Origin: Aldrovandia affinis
Taxonomy: Eukaryota; Chordata; Actinopteri; Notacanthiformes; Halosauridae
Assembly (NCBI GenBank): GCA_029706075.1
Contig: JAINUG010000115.1
Span: forward strand, 802,501-866,500
Length of the DNA stretch: 64,000 nucleotides
Direction: 5' to 3'
Part shown: in pieces, positions 33,321-45,398 of the stretch
Numbering within the stretch: the first letter of the stretch is position 1
Layout: each line of letters starts with the position of its first letter
The notes under the pieces: model-generated
Told to the model about the DNA's origin: nothing
What the model saw: only the letters and a program-made list of their open reading frames with translations
Databases searched by the model: none
Position numbers and translations under genes: made by a program

Positions 33321-36298
33321 AAAATCTCGGATGACATCTGCCCGCCACTCCATTCAGTTTTTTTCACTGACAGAGGATTCCCCCTCGTTGTTTATTTCCG
33401 TTTATTTAATTGATGATTTTTTTGTCTGTAAATGCCTGAATGGATTCAAAAATGGGGAAATTATATTATTTTATACTAATACAATTCCTCGGAGAAAAAT
33501 GTTGTTAAACAAGATCGTCTTTGCGATTACGACTGTCATTGTATATCTGTGTCCATACGTTCTTTTTTCTTTGGACGACTGGGTTCTCTACATCTTCTCT
33601 ACTCTGCCCAGGCTTTCTCCTCTCCCCACCACCTCATCTTCGTCCCTTTCCTAACACATCCACCCCGGCAGCCCTAGTGTCCATTCCTTTGCCAACGGGA
33701 GAGATACTGCATGATACGGCGGCCGTGTAAAATATCTCTCCATTCCTGTCACACGTGCTCAGTGCTGACGCAAATGCCGCCCCTGCCGGGGCCATGTTAC
33801 TCAAACACGCACACCAACATACACAAGCACATACACGTGTTCTAACTGAATGATACATTATGGATAGCAAGCAAGCTAATGGTTTTAAAAAAGCTACGTT
33901 TACAGAACGCACATTCATGTTTTAATGCGTTACCTTGGTCGTCACAGGGAATATCAATTGACTTTCAGGGTACCTGCCGAACGAACAGTTTAAAAAGGAC
34001 CATCACATAGGCACACACCCCACCATACCACCGGAGGAGTTGAATCGCACATTGCGCTTTAGTGATTCGTATATTGAGATAGGGACCAATGCACACCAGG
34101 GTATCAGCGGTTTGAGACGTGACCTGGATGTAAATGCAGACATGCCAATTCTTCAGCCCCACTGGGAGAAGCGGCGCTAACCGCAGACACGTTGCGTGCA
34201 CATCCGCTATGAGTCAGAGATGCTGATTGCATCCCAGGGGAGAATGGGTAACACGTTTAATGCAAATTGTACTCGCTCAGCCAGTCAGTTCCAGTAAAGA
34301 ATCCCATTTAATTGTATCATATTGAACTCTGACTCAAGCTCAAGTGAACAAATGGGTTGGAGCTTGTGCCAATGAAAAAAGGTGCTACAACAGGTCCAGA
34401 CAGGTTTTTTACACACATCAGCATCGGGTGTCTTGATGGCATTTCAGAATGTCGATACTGACAGAACAAACAAACACTCAAGCTTCTCCACTGTGGAATT
34501 GTACTATATATGCTGTAGTATATTCTATGCTCAAATCTGAGGTGCTGGGTGACTTGAGATCAGGTTTGCCATGGAAACAGCACCATCTATAGAGTCTTTG
34601 CAGGGTAGCACCGTTAATTTTGGTCGTTCTGAACAGATTGTCTTTTAAGACTTATGGTTTTGTGCTTTGTGCTTAGATAAACCTTTATTCCGATAAATTT
34701 AGCCGTTGCAGTTCCTCCGCCAAACATGCACAAGATGTTAAGCATGATGGTTCAGCAAGAGACAACAGTAAAAACTGCATTTGCACATGAATGATCAATT
34801 TTGGCCTTCAGGACAACTTTGTTTGAATCGGAAGATTTTAAACGAAATGCTTTCAAGCTTTGCCAGATGGCCAGAATAGGCTCCTTCAAAGATTTTCCAA
34901 TGTCCAATCTCCAAATTCATGCTCATGGTCTTGTTATTTGAAAACATGCTGGATCTAGCTTACTCTGGTGATGACAACCAACTAGGAGCAAATCGAGACC
35001 ATATGAACAACACAATCAACAATATGATCTGGTTTAAAGTTTTGCATCAGTCAGAAGTTGAACTGAATCACCAGAGTTGGAAGGCATACTGGCCCGAAGA
35101 CTGCATAATTCACCTGCAGCAACTTCACAGTCAAAGGTTTTGAATCCTGAACTGTTTGTTCCTCCTGTCGGTTCATGTGTTCATGGGAATTTGCATTGGC
35201 TGGAAGAACCATGCCCTCCGCTCTGCCAGCCTCTCTCCCTGCCACAGTTCCCTGTGCTGAAACACGCGATCACACAAACAGGTGATCACCTGGTTGCTGT
35301 GTTCACTGCTCACTAGTCCACTCCACGCTCTGGATGAGGACACACAGCATCATCCCCAGTTTTTGCAGTTTTGGGAAATTCATTATTCAACCATCTTGGG
35401 TTAGTTCATTGCAAGTCGCCGGGCAGAACCCTTTTTCACGTGTTGTTTTTATTATGCTTTAGTTCCTATTGGTTAGGTGGGGTGTGGCCCAGACTCTCTC
35501 ATTTTTTTTGCTTTGTATCTTTGTCATCCTGCCTGCATCTATCCGTCTTTAACATTGTTATCCTTATGAGTATTTTTGTTAATAAATCATTGTGAATCAT
35601 ATTAATTATCTGTGTTATTTGAGATCTGACTCTTACCTTTTGGATTCTCTGCCAAGTGGCACTTTGTTTAGCTTTGCTGTTCTGGAAAACTGGACAGTCT
35701 CTGTGTTAATGTAACTTGGGGACTTTGGGCCATAACACAGTATAAATGTGTTCCATATACTGGCAGGTCCAACATTTGATCTTTTTACAAATTATACAAT
35801 GTGCCCACATTAAACATTTTGATTACTAATAAAGTCAGTCCAACAACAGCGATTAAACATATTTAATTAAAGAATATACTGTACACTATGCTGTGCTGTG
35901 CTTACACTTCTGAAAGACTACTGGGGGAGTAGGTGGCCAGTGGGAAGTGGATGCAGGGACAGGGCAGCAAGTTGGTCTGAATCTCAGTAGTCTCACATTG
36001 CAGAACTCTAGCTCTTCACCATCAACCTGCTAGAGAAATATCCCCTCAATGGGACAGGCTCGTCCATATTTGGGGAGAGGAATTGCTGATCCAAGAAATA
36101 GCTGGCAGTTGGATTAATGAGTCACATTAAGGCGCATCTTGGAGGGTAGGTGATGTTTCAAGCCAGAAAATAAACTAAACAAAGTTTAGCATTTCAGTGT
36201 TTGCATTTCCAGCAAATAAAACCTTCAGTTTGCCTAATGTATCCAAATTCACAAATAAAAATTAAAAAATTTCACAAAGTTGTTGTCATGTCACAGGT
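33321..36298. other. Intergenic, no gene recognised
   Basis: Mixed AT-rich sequence. 33600-33900 has scattered CpG and short open frames; 35430-35600 has an AATAAA-like region resembling the end of a decayed retroelement. Nothing supports an exon. Confidence 0.5.
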
Positions 36299-36764
36299 CT
36301 ACTGCTTCATAAGCATGTAGCCAAAATAAAAATGGAAGTACATGGTCTTTGGAAGCCTTTGCTGCCTTATCTGCTTACCCTCCACCCCGACATGAACTGG
36401 CACCCATACAAAACACACTTGGCACCCCGCCTGATGATATTCAATGCAAAAGAGCAATGCAAACGCCCAATAACACTTCAGGACAAGCCCACAACCTTTG
36501 TCCCACACCGCAGTAAGCACTGACATAGAATCAGAGCGTATGGCTACCTCAGGCGGTTTGTATGTCCCCCACCCACTCCAGAGCCCAGTAAATTGCCATC
36601 GTCTCTACTGTAAATACAGAAATACTGTCGCTTACCCTAGCCCCCTGACAAACAGTCAGCAATGAACGTGATCCCCACTGGGGTAGTCTCAGGCTCCCTA
36701 GACCCATCAGTATACATCTGGAGGCAGGATGTAGATGCCTCTCAGTTAACGCTAGAAGAGCCAC
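36299..36764 (-). pseudogene. Retrotransposon RNase H domain remnant
   Basis: Minus-strand reading gives MYTDGSREPETTPVGITF (first catalytic Asp, near 36700-36717), then SDSISVFTVETMAIYWALEW (catalytic Glu), then CFVWVPVHVGVEGKQ. This order is the RNase H fold found at the end of some LINE ORF2 proteins (I/Nimb-like). Frames change between blocks, so it is dead. A related short fragment lies in plus orientation at 40080-40155. Confidence 0.7.
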
Positions 36765-36902
36765 AACGTTTTTCAGGCGTTTGGTGCTTTTAAAATTAAA
36801 ATAACTTTGCTGTTGGGAGAGTCATGTCTTCCTCGGTCCCTGACTTTTTCTAAATATGTTTTTTTAACACACTTGCGCTGTTTGAATTTAAATATAACAA
36901 AA

Positions 36903-37042
36903 GGCTGTGATGGATTGGCGACCTGTCCAGGGTGTATTCCTGCCTCTCGCCCGGAACACATGCTGGGATAGGCTCCAGCCCCCCCCCGCGACCCTGACCA
37001 GGAATAAGCGGCTTAGATAATGGATGGATGGATGGATGGATA
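36903..37042 (+). repeat. 3' half of the (GGAT)n-tailed SINE
   Basis: GTGATGGATTGGCGACCTGT, CTGGGATAGGCTCCAGCCCC and the GGAT tail match the end of the element at 21014. 5'-truncated. Confidence 0.88.
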
Positions 37043-37608
37043 TAACAAAAGGAATGTCTGTTGTAATTCAATACTACTCTTATAGCCATGATAGCTTTTG
37101 ACTGTTGGTTACTCTCGAACACAAATGGGACACTCTTTCCCTAAACATATGATAATGGCAGATTAAAACTCACGTGTCCCACTTATTGTGTTATGTATCA
37201 CAGAATCGAATGGGTGAGAATGGGTGAGGGGAGGGAGGGGGACAATGCAAGATGATTGTGTAATTAGCCATTATGATTGTGAATAAAACTGGGCAGGCCA
37301 ATATTGTGGGGGTAATTGAATTACAGTTTCTAAACAGATGAATGTTTGGAAATGGTATTAAAAGCATCACAAATATCTTGGTTCATGCTGACTGGGAGTT
37401 GGGAATGGAGGAGAGCAGCAAAAATGCCAACGTGAGATGCAGAGGGCCAGAACACCAATGCCAAATGGCTTTTCAATTCCACATACCAGTACGATTAGCC
37501 AATTTGACTGTAAAACCCAAAGCCAGTAATGCTGCTTTGAATCAGGTCTTAATGACCTAATTGGAACCACTGATTGAATGGCAACCCAAATGATCTTTTC
37601 TTGTTCCA
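37043..37608. other. Intergenic, no gene recognised
   Basis: Unique-looking sequence with no element or exon recognised. Confidence 0.5.
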
Positions 37609-38050
37609 GGGCCATGTCCGAAACCGCTCACTCGTTCCCTATTCCCTATTCCCTATATAGTATATACTATATAGTGTACTATTTAGAGAACGAAAGTAGT
37701 GTTTTCGGAGACTACAACTGAACGTCATTTGCGTCAAAAAAAAAAGTGCCGGATATTCAGGTGACGCAAGCAGATGTGCTCAGTATCATAAACAAACCGA
37801 GCACGCCATTCTTTCCCTTCTCTCCTTCGGTATGACACGACCGCATTGCATTGTGGTAGACGGGATCAATTCTAGGGTAAAGTAGGGTACAGTCGATGTA
37901 CACTACAAATCACGGTGAATTGTGGGTATTTTCTCGTTCCCTATTTAGTGTACGAAATTCACATTTTAGAATTCGTCGCACTCTACAAAATGGCGTCCAC
38001 ACAAAGTAGTGTACTAAATAGGGAATAGGGAGTGGTTTCGGACACGGCCC
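37609..38050. mobile_element. MITE with long inverted ends (442 bp)
   Basis: Left end GGGCCATGTCCGAAACCGCT followed by CACTCGTTCCCTATTCCCTA; right end TAGGGAATAGGGAGTGGTTT then CGGACACGGCCC. The ends are inverted and nearly complementary over about 35 bp. The interior adds further CCCTAT/ATAGGG palindromes and is non-coding. I could not define a target duplication or a superfamily. Confidence 0.85.
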
Positions 38051-38265
38051 AGGTGTCAGTCAGCTGATTGAAAAGCCTTTTGGTTTGAAAGGATGTTAAA
38101 AGCACATGTGAAAGGGTGCAATGTCTTCGCCTGTCTCCCCATTTGATTGTCAGTTGTTACCTGTGAATATTTGTGCATTGCATTGCTTTTAATATCTTGA
38201 ATACTTCTATTTGTGGGATTTAGCCAGTTTCTGAGGAACAATATATTTTAATGCAACCTGTAAAT

Positions 38266-38432
38266 CAGGGCCATTCAACTCGAGGGCCACAGTGTTTGCA
38301 GATGTTTGCCCCAACCACTCAGTGCACCTGATGATTTCACTAATTCGTTTACCTCCTTGGTCTAGAAGCTGAGTGAAATCAGGTGGCGTAGTGCGTCGTT
38401 GGAGCAAATACCTGCAGACATGCGGTCCTGGT
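38266..38432. mobile_element. hAT-like palindromic MITE
   Basis: CAGGGCCATTCAACTCGAGG at the left; the right part with GCAAATACCTGCAGACATGC GGTCCTGG is inverted to the left arm. Same family as 49980-50182, where both ends (CAGGGCTATTCAAATCTAGA and the inverted right part) are clearer. Confidence 0.65.
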
Positions 38433-39211
38433 TTTCAATAAATTAGTACTGCCTAATATGATGCAAGTTGAAGGCAAAATTATTAGAAATATAAATATCT
38501 GACAGCTTTACCTTTCCATAAATAGCCATCTTATCAGATATGTATTTACACTATTGAAGTGCAGTGAGGTACTACATTACTTGTCTCACAATCAATTACT
38601 AGCTCTGCCTGTGGTAAAATAGTTTGCCACCAGGGGGCAAAGTATCCCTATATATATATATAACATATATAACAAGTATAGAATATAAATATTAAACCTT
38701 AACCAATGTAAATTAAACCCATAGAGTAAGGTGTTCTTTGGATAAAAGGTAAATCCAAAGAATATGTCATATGACAAAAACAAATCAGGAAGGCTAAGCT
38801 TAGTACATCCAAAACAGTCACTGATGAAGGCAAACTAAAGCTGCTATTTGTGGGTAGTGTTCAGTTTTGCCCTTGGAGTGCCACAGGGTCTGCCAATTTT
38901 TGTTTTCAACTTAAAATCAGCAACCAATTCAGACCCAAGAAAAAAGGTGAGGTGAGTTAACTGTGTAATCAACTTTAATGATTTAATTGATCGATTAAAT
39001 GCTGAGTATCAACAAAAACCTGCAGCTCTCCAAGGGAAAGAGGGATTATTAATTTTATTAAAAAAATACTTAGCACTGCTTAAATCAACCTATTACTTCA
39101 ATAAAGCTAGGCTGTGAGAAAGGAAAACCAGGGCCAGATTTGAGTAACTGACGTGGACTGAGAGATACGCCTCTTCTGTGAGTGGCACTAGCTCTCCTGT
39201 ATGCTCTGTGT

Positions 39212-39387
39212 CAGGGTTCCTCAAATTTGGCCCACAAATCCAAATTCAGTCCTGGTTTTCCTTTCTCTCGTGTAGTTAATTGAACAATTAATGCAATTGA
39301 TTGGCCCGAGTGTCGTCACACCTGACTCCCAGGTAAAGGAAGGGTGGAAAAACAGCAGTGTTCGGCCCATGATTTGAGGAAGCCTGC
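39212..39387. mobile_element. Palindromic MITE, uninterrupted copy
   Basis: CAGGGTTCCTCAAATTTGGC at the left and GGCCCATGATTTGAGGAAGC at the right are inverted. Interior AGTTAATTGAACAATTAATG CAATTGATTGG. It is the empty reference for the interrupted copy at 40265-40602. Confidence 0.75.
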
Positions 39388-40079
39388 TCTGTGTGGCCCG
39401 TATATAAAACGTGTTGAAAACCGTCACTGACTTGTAGGTGAGTGCATTGGAGGAGTGCATGCGCATGCATGTCCCTTGCACTAGGTGAGGGTGGCACAGC
39501 AGTGGTTAGAGAGGCACAATTGGTGATGCCAAATAGGAAAGAAATAGAAAAGGAAAAATTGTACATTGACACGCTGAAACACAATACATTTCAAATATGA
39601 AATGTTTGAGAACTTTTTTTTTGCTTGGTTCTAAATGACTTGTTTTCCAGGCGCTTGACAAAGTGCCCCTGTTAAAAGAATTGTCAGTGAATGAGCGTGG
39701 AAATAAAAAGAAGAAAAGAAGCATGTGAGAATGTGAGTGTAAAGGACTAGTTGGGAGCACTTGTTTTGGCTGGGCACTTTTCTCTGGCTCGCTTGCGTTG
39801 CCAGAGCAGATATGTTTGGAAAAACCAAGCGAAAGGAAGGAAACCAAGGGCTCCATCTGATAAGAAACAAAGGAAAGAAACCACTGCTTCCCTAGCAAGC
39901 TTTGTTAACTGTTTCCCAGTCATGCTTCATGCGCAGTATAGGAACACACACTCTGACTTGACCTGTTACGTTCCTTTTTTACCTTTTATAGCCAGTCTAT
40001 AACTTCCAGTCCCACTTTAAAAGGAACACATTTTAGAGCTATCATCTAATGCAAGACTTTGCATTGAATACCATCAGCC
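39388..40079. other. Intergenic, no gene recognised
   Basis: No element or exon recognised; the minus-strand open frames here lack protein-like features. Confidence 0.5.
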
Positions 40080-40155
40080 AGGTGGGTTTCGTATGGGTTC
40101 CAGCTCATGTCAGAGTGTAGGGTAATGAGGTAGCAGATAGAGCAGCAAGACTGCT
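40080..40155 (+). pseudogene. RNase H fragment of a LINE
   Basis: Plus-strand VGFVWVPAHVRV, a stop, then GNEVADRAAR: the last RNase H block of a LINE with the final catalytic Asp in the EVADRAA segment. Counterpart of the minus-strand remnant at 36299-36764. Confidence 0.7.
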
Positions 40156-40264
40156 ATGGATTTTCCCGGATCCTTCATGAATAGCAGTGATTTTTTTCCC
40201 CCCGATCCACTTGTGGTGAATAAATTTGACCCGTTGGTGCCGTTACTGGAGTGTCAACCCCTTA

Positions 40265-40602
40265 CACCAGGGTTCCTCAAATCACGGTCCTCATGGGCAA
40301 AGCACTGCTGTTTTTCCACCTTTCCTTTACCTGGAAGTCAGGTGTGACGTCACTCTGGCCAATCAATTGCACTGCGGTTCTGTGTGGCTCAGTAGGTAGA
40401 GCATGGCACCGACAACACTTAGGTTGTGGGTTTGATTCCCATTGGGGTGACATATACTGAAAAATGTGTTCACTACTGTAAGTTGCTTTGGATGAAAGCG
40501 TCTGCTAAATGGCATATGCCACTAATTGTTCAATTACCTACCTGAGAGAAAAGAATCAGAAGCGAATTTGGACTCGTGGGCCAGATTTAAGTAACCCTGA
40601 GG
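40265..40602. mobile_element. Palindromic MITE split by a SINE
   Basis: Left half 40265-40374 (CAGGGTTCCTCAAATCACGG to CCAATCAATTGCA) and right half about 40517-40602 (ACTAATTGTTCAATTACCTA to AAGTAACCCTG) together reproduce the element at 39212 in inverted orientation; the SINE fills the gap. Confidence 0.75.
40380..40515 (+). repeat. HpaI-like tRNA-derived SINE
   Basis: GTGTGGCTCAGTAGGTAGAG (A box), GGGTTTGATTCCCATTGGGG (B box), then the core ACTGTAAGTTGCTTTGGATG AAAGCGTCTGCTAAATG. Layout and core match the salmonid HpaI/SmaI-type SINEs. Polymerase III type, no coding. Confidence 0.85.
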
Positions 40603-40997
40603 TAGAGAGTACTGAGTTGAGCTTTGTGGTAATGTACGGCAGAGGATGCAGGTGGCTAGTTGAGTTGCAGCATGTTGACTGTCAAGAGTTCCACACCTTC
40701 CATTTAAATTAGACATTTTTGTCAGGCATGCAGCTACCCAAAAGGCAAATCTATGTTACCACACGGTCTTAAATATGTTAAGACCTTATTTGAACGTAAC
40801 ATGTCAAAGTAAAAATGATGGTCAGGTAAAAAATTCTGAAAAGATGGAGTGTCAGCTCTGACCGGTCAAAACATTTACATGTCATAGCTTGAGAGGGAAC
40901 TCATAATAACATGTGATAGAGTAAGACTGATAAATGAAATACTGCACATTTTCAAGTCAGTCTGACCTACACCAGAGTTTAACAGCCACATTTATCA

Positions 40998-41408
40998 TTG
41001 GCCAGACAAACACTGTTCTTCAGGTTTTACATTTACCAAAATACCAAAATAAAAGAGATCTCTGTGAGCATGGGGAATGTTCCTATGGCAACCTGTGATG
41101 TCACCTCAGCTGTGTCAGTCCAACCGCGCGATCCAGATCCCCGGAGTTCAGTCATGACTCTGAAGACCACGGAGGGTCAGCTTGAGAGAAGTTCTTCAAA
41201 AAAGGCTGTCCGGACACTTCTCTGTAACATATATTTTTCTGTAACATTTCTTATAGCAGGAATTTATATATTATTTACACAGTTTTTTACATATATTTTC
41301 TACACACAGACCTCCCCGTGTTCTTTTTGGCTGCCCGTTACCGTGGTCCATCCTTCCCTGCGGGATGAGGATATGACTTCTTTTACATCCGAGGTCATTC
41401 AAGGCTAA
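40998..41408 (+). other. Unassigned open frame upstream of cast
   Basis: 136 codons with a stretch GNVPMATCDVTSAVSVQP, a basic segment, and a hydrophobic segment near residues 75-97 that could span a membrane. I recognise no family. It ends about 580 bp before the first cast start codon. It may be chance, an untranslated leader or a decayed repeat; nothing marks splice sites. Confidence 0.15.
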
Positions 41409-41984
41409 GACCAAAAAAGGTATTAAAACAATTATTGGTATGCTGATGTTTGTAGTTCCAAATACAGTGACATGCAAAGTGTCCAAATTGCTCTCAGGAA
41501 ATGTTCTGTGAATCAATGGTAGTTGTGATTATTCTGCAACAGTTGAACGTGTGTTACATTTTCAACAAGTCCCTCTTAGCAGTTAAATAAACTTCCAAAA
41601 TGTCCTTCCCTGGTGTCGCTGGTTCAGAACATTGGTGTTTACACCAAACCGACACATTTGGCTGTGGTCCCAGAGACTGTGGACGGATATACCCGAGTAC
41701 TCCAAATGTATGCACAAATCAAAACAGGGCGTTGCGTGTGCTGACCAACTCCATTAATTTGCTGTAAAGTACTGTAGCTTTCTGGGGGGGGCGTACACAC
41801 CCACCCACACACACACACACACACATTGCCTCAGGTCCCCAACCCAACAGACTCTGACAATGAGTACATACAGACGAGTCTTCTAGTAGCCTACCAGGTC
41901 TGCAGGAGGAGCAACAACTCTCAAGGAGAAAGTACCGAGAAACCATTACTGATAAACAAATTCTATTTTCTGCACCGCTCAGAG

Positions 41985-42032
41985 ATGCCAAATAAAAAGA
42001 AAAAGAACAGCCGACGCCCAAAGCCGAAAGGG
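41985..42032 (+). CDS. cast: Probable calpastatin exon 1 (lysine-rich start)
   Basis: Start ATG followed by 16 codons, MPNKKKKNSRRPKPKG, then a consensus donor GTAAGT at 42033 in phase 0. Calpastatin is the cytosolic, intrinsically disordered inhibitor of calpains; its N-terminal XL/L region is rich in Lys, Pro, Ala and Ser. I assign it because human CAST is the divergent neighbour of PCSK1, because the next exon joins in frame, and because the composition fits. No inhibitory repeat (with TIPPxYR-like motif) is in the window. An in-frame upstream ATG at 41826 would give a longer start, but the sequence between looks untranslated and overlaps a CA repeat. A different gene is possible. Confidence 0.55.
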
Positions 42033-42380
42033 GTAAGTTCTCTGCTAAAGTTTCGTGCATTCGTCGTTTTCGAATAAACTGTACAGCATGGTTGATCACT
42101 TTACCGGTAAATAGCATATCAGCAAATAAATGACTTGCGTCAACACGAAGTCGCTGTTCACGAGTTTTGGGGTGCAGACATACATTAGTGCGAAAATGTT
42201 CATTCCTCTCAATCTGATTTGTTTATTTTGCTTGATTAACAACCAAGCGAGTATGTATGATGAATAATCGGTATCAGTCGGCGGTTAATTGTAATTTGAG
42301 GAGGTCGTGATTTTCTTCATGTCACGAAATGGTGCTGAATTTGCACACGTCCACCCTTCATTTGACAATGTTGAGATAAA

Positions 42381-42796
42381 TTATGCTGCGTTCGTGAACT
42401 CTCGGAATGATCGTAAGTACGAGTTTCCGACACACCATTCGAGAGAGCCTCTGAGTCGTAATTTATCTTACAAAGATTTGTGCACCTCGAGTTACCGACT
42501 TGGTTAACTTCGACCTTTCGTTTGAGACGTTCTGGAAAAGTGTCTGTGCTTCCGTGGCTAAATGGTCAAATGTTTTTGTAACCTTTGATCATGCAAATTA
42601 TTTTGTGATCTAGTATGACAGCAGCCAAAAAAACCCGTCATCTGTGCATACAAATGAGACAGCTGAGAATGCATATCTTGTGGACCTCCACTTTTTCTCT
42701 CCAAGCTTCAGGCTCTCGAATCCGCGTTTGAACCTGAAATGAACTCCATACAACTCGGAAGTACGAGTTTCCCAAGGAGCACACGAACGCAGCATC
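42381..42796. mobile_element. MITE in cast intron 1
   Basis: ATGCTGCGTTCGTGAACTC at the left and CACACGAACGCAGCAT at the right are inverted, with matching subterminal AAGTACGAGTTTCC arms. About 415 bp, non-coding. Confidence 0.8.
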
Positions 42797-42959
42797 AATC
42801 TAGTACATGTAGGCTACATTCAGTACATATATGTTCATAAACCTATGTTCATAAAGCTTGTGCAATATACAGTAGCCCACCCCTTTAATTCAAATGTAAT
42901 TAATGATTACATTGATTGAATTAAATGTATTTAAACCTGCCGATCGTATTGAAGTATAA

Positions 42960-43104
42960 CAGGGTTCGCCAACCCTGGTCTTGAAGAGCCACAGGATCCC
43001 CGGGTTTTCGTGAGGTGAGCTAGCAGTGTAATCAACTGCTCTAATTGATAAATGAAGTAACAAACGCAGCAGCAGACTCCGTGGCTCTCCGGGGTCAGGG
43101 TTTA
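42960..43104. mobile_element. hAT-like palindromic MITE
   Basis: CAGGGTTCGCCAACCCTGGT and GAGCCACAGGATCCC at the left, GTGGCTCTCCGGGGTCAGGG at the right. Short, non-coding, in cast intron 1. Confidence 0.65.
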
Positions 43105-43468
43105 TATCATTTTAGTGCTGAGAATCACATGAAGCGTGTTATGGCCACAGAATATTAGGAAAGCCACGCTGGCACCCTATCTTGAAGCCCGTATTAAATG
43201 CCTATTGAGGGTTAAGCGAGATACGTATCTTGAATTATTAACAGGCGTGCCCCAACAATGCCTGGCAGCTAACGCGGCGTGTTGCAAGAACCTATCAATC
43301 ATATCGTCTTTGAACTATAAACCTTAAATATTTGTTTCAGTTACTTTAAAGTAAGCAAATCAGATGTCGACGCACTCCCCAAAAAATGGGGTGTGTGCCT
43401 AATAATAAAATGTTGTTCTAACATAACTGGCTGGCTCTGCTGACTACCAGTACCATCAATTAAAAAAA

Positions 43469-43969
43469 GGTAAAATCAGACATCTGACCCCAGGAAGTGT
43501 CATAAAGCAGGGGTGGGCAACTGCTGGAGTGGCCAGTGAGTGTGCGTGTTTTTGCTTACTCTGGCATTAAGTAATTAACTGTATACACCAATGCCAGTGC
43601 TGATGGGAGGTGAAGTCCAGAGTGACAATAAAAGGACTCCACAGTCTGGCTAAGGACTTCATCTCCCATCAGCACCACTGTAAAGTATTGTTCAGTGTTT
43701 GCCTACTGAACCCACCTTGTAAAAGAATGTAGGTACAGTATGTATTCAACAGCTATGTTTCTTGTCATTTAAAACAGAATGTGCACTTGTATGTGATTGT
43801 TATATCATTGCCACATGTGGCATCTGGTCAAATGAATGGAGGGTAAAATCAGACATCTGACCCCAGGAGGTGTCATAAAGCAGGGGTGGGCAACTGCTGG
43901 AGTGGTCAGTGAGTGTGCGTGTTTTTGCTTACTCTGGCATTAAGTAGTTAACTGTATACACCAATGCCG
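43469..43969. repeat. Direct repeats flanking a hairpin MITE block
   Basis: Two 128-bp direct repeats, 43469-43596 and 43842-43969 (GGTAAAATCAGACATCTGAC, AGCAGGGGTGGGCAACTGCT, a few mismatches), flank a block 43597-43843 that starts with a 79-bp hairpin (43597-43675; arms GTGCTGATGGGAGGTGAAGT and its complement). The block recurs alone at 45153-45398. Confidence 0.85.
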
Positions 43970-43999
43970 GTTAACTTTAAGAAGACCACAGTAAAACCT

Positions 44000-45152
44000 T
44001 TCATATAGGGACACAAGAACAGTCTTCCCAAGCTTATCAAGAAATGTAGCTAAAACGTCAGACCACATAAATGATTGGTCTAATTATAAATAATTACGAG
44101 CAGAAGTTGAAATACAAGAAATACAGATACAGAAAAACAGATATGGCTTTCCTTGTCATAAAGTGCAATGTAAATGAATGCTATTAATTAATGAACGCAA
44201 GTGCAGCAGTGTCCTTCCATTAGCTGATAAGTCCTGAAATCAAATACTCAGTCCCGGGAATATTAATGCTGAAAATTTCTGATTTGAACTGGATGATATT
44301 TCGCAGTGATATAGGTGCTCATTTCATGCCAGTGTCAATTTAAAATGTCCCTCCCCTGAGTAACTTATCTCACTCTCATGCATGAACACATTTTGAGTTT
44401 CATTTTATTTTATCCTGTGTTGAAGCTGCAGCTCAAGGAACGTGAATATTGGACTTGTTCATGGCTTAAAGGTGTTTTGCAGTCTGACCACAGCTGTTGG
44501 TCAGGAGCACCATGCTAATGGCATTTAAATAACGAGTGCCAATAAATGTGGTCAAAACTTTTCCTGGTCAATCATTATCAAACAGGAAAAATACATTTCT
44601 TATACAACAAAATTGTCAACATAGATAAATATATTTAATAGCATATATCCGTCTGTCCAGTGCATACATCTAGACTGTTAGGTCTGAATGGATGGTCATC
44701 AGTGGGGTACAGTGAGTGGGGTTTGGGGTGTACAGTGGGACCCAATGAGCATGAATTTCAATTCATTTCCTGAATTGAAATGGAATTGACCACAACCCTG
44801 GTTTTAATTTTGGAGTGAGAATAAGGCTATTGGACATTGAGCACTGTATTTGTGTGGAATTTTCTTTTGGGTTTTCCGTGGGGGTGTTTCTCCGTGGTTT
44901 GTACTCTACTCTGTCCCTCGGCCCTTCAACATGTTTGGTAACATTCAGCTGTCACTGCTCTGATGGCCTAGGCCTGACCAGCAGAAAGGACTGGAGGGAA
45001 GAATGTCTGAACTCATTAGCCTCTCTGAAGATTCTGACATGCCTTTCCAGAACATGACCAAAACAGACAGAAGCCTGCTACCACCTAGGAAGAAAAATTA
45101 TCATAATTCAGTGGTGAGTTCAGTGGGCATAATGTAGGCTACAGCATTTCAG
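44000..45152 (+). other. cast intron 1, no exon seen
   Basis: AT-rich. 44751-44800 carries an AATTCA..TTTCCTGAATTGAAATGGAATTGAC stretch related to one at 45955-46035, possibly a small repeat. Nothing else recognised. Confidence 0.5.
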
Positions 45153-45398
45153 GTGCTGATGGGAGGTGAAGTCCAGAGTGAAAATAAAAGGACTCCACAG
45201 TCTGGCTAAGGACTTCATCTCCCATCAGCACCACTGTAAAGTATTGTTCAGTGTTTGCCTACTGAACCCACCTTGTAAAATAATGTAGGTACAGTATGTA
45301 TACAACAGCTATGTTTCTTGTAATTTAAAACAGAATGTGCACTTGTATGTGATTGTTATATCATTGCCATGTGGCATCTGGTCAAATTAATGGAGGGT
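45153..45398. repeat. Second copy of the hairpin block
   Basis: Near-identical to 43597-43843, including the 79-bp hairpin at 45153-45231, without the 128-bp flanking repeats. Only the first arm of the hairpin recurs at 49275-49297. Confidence 0.88.
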
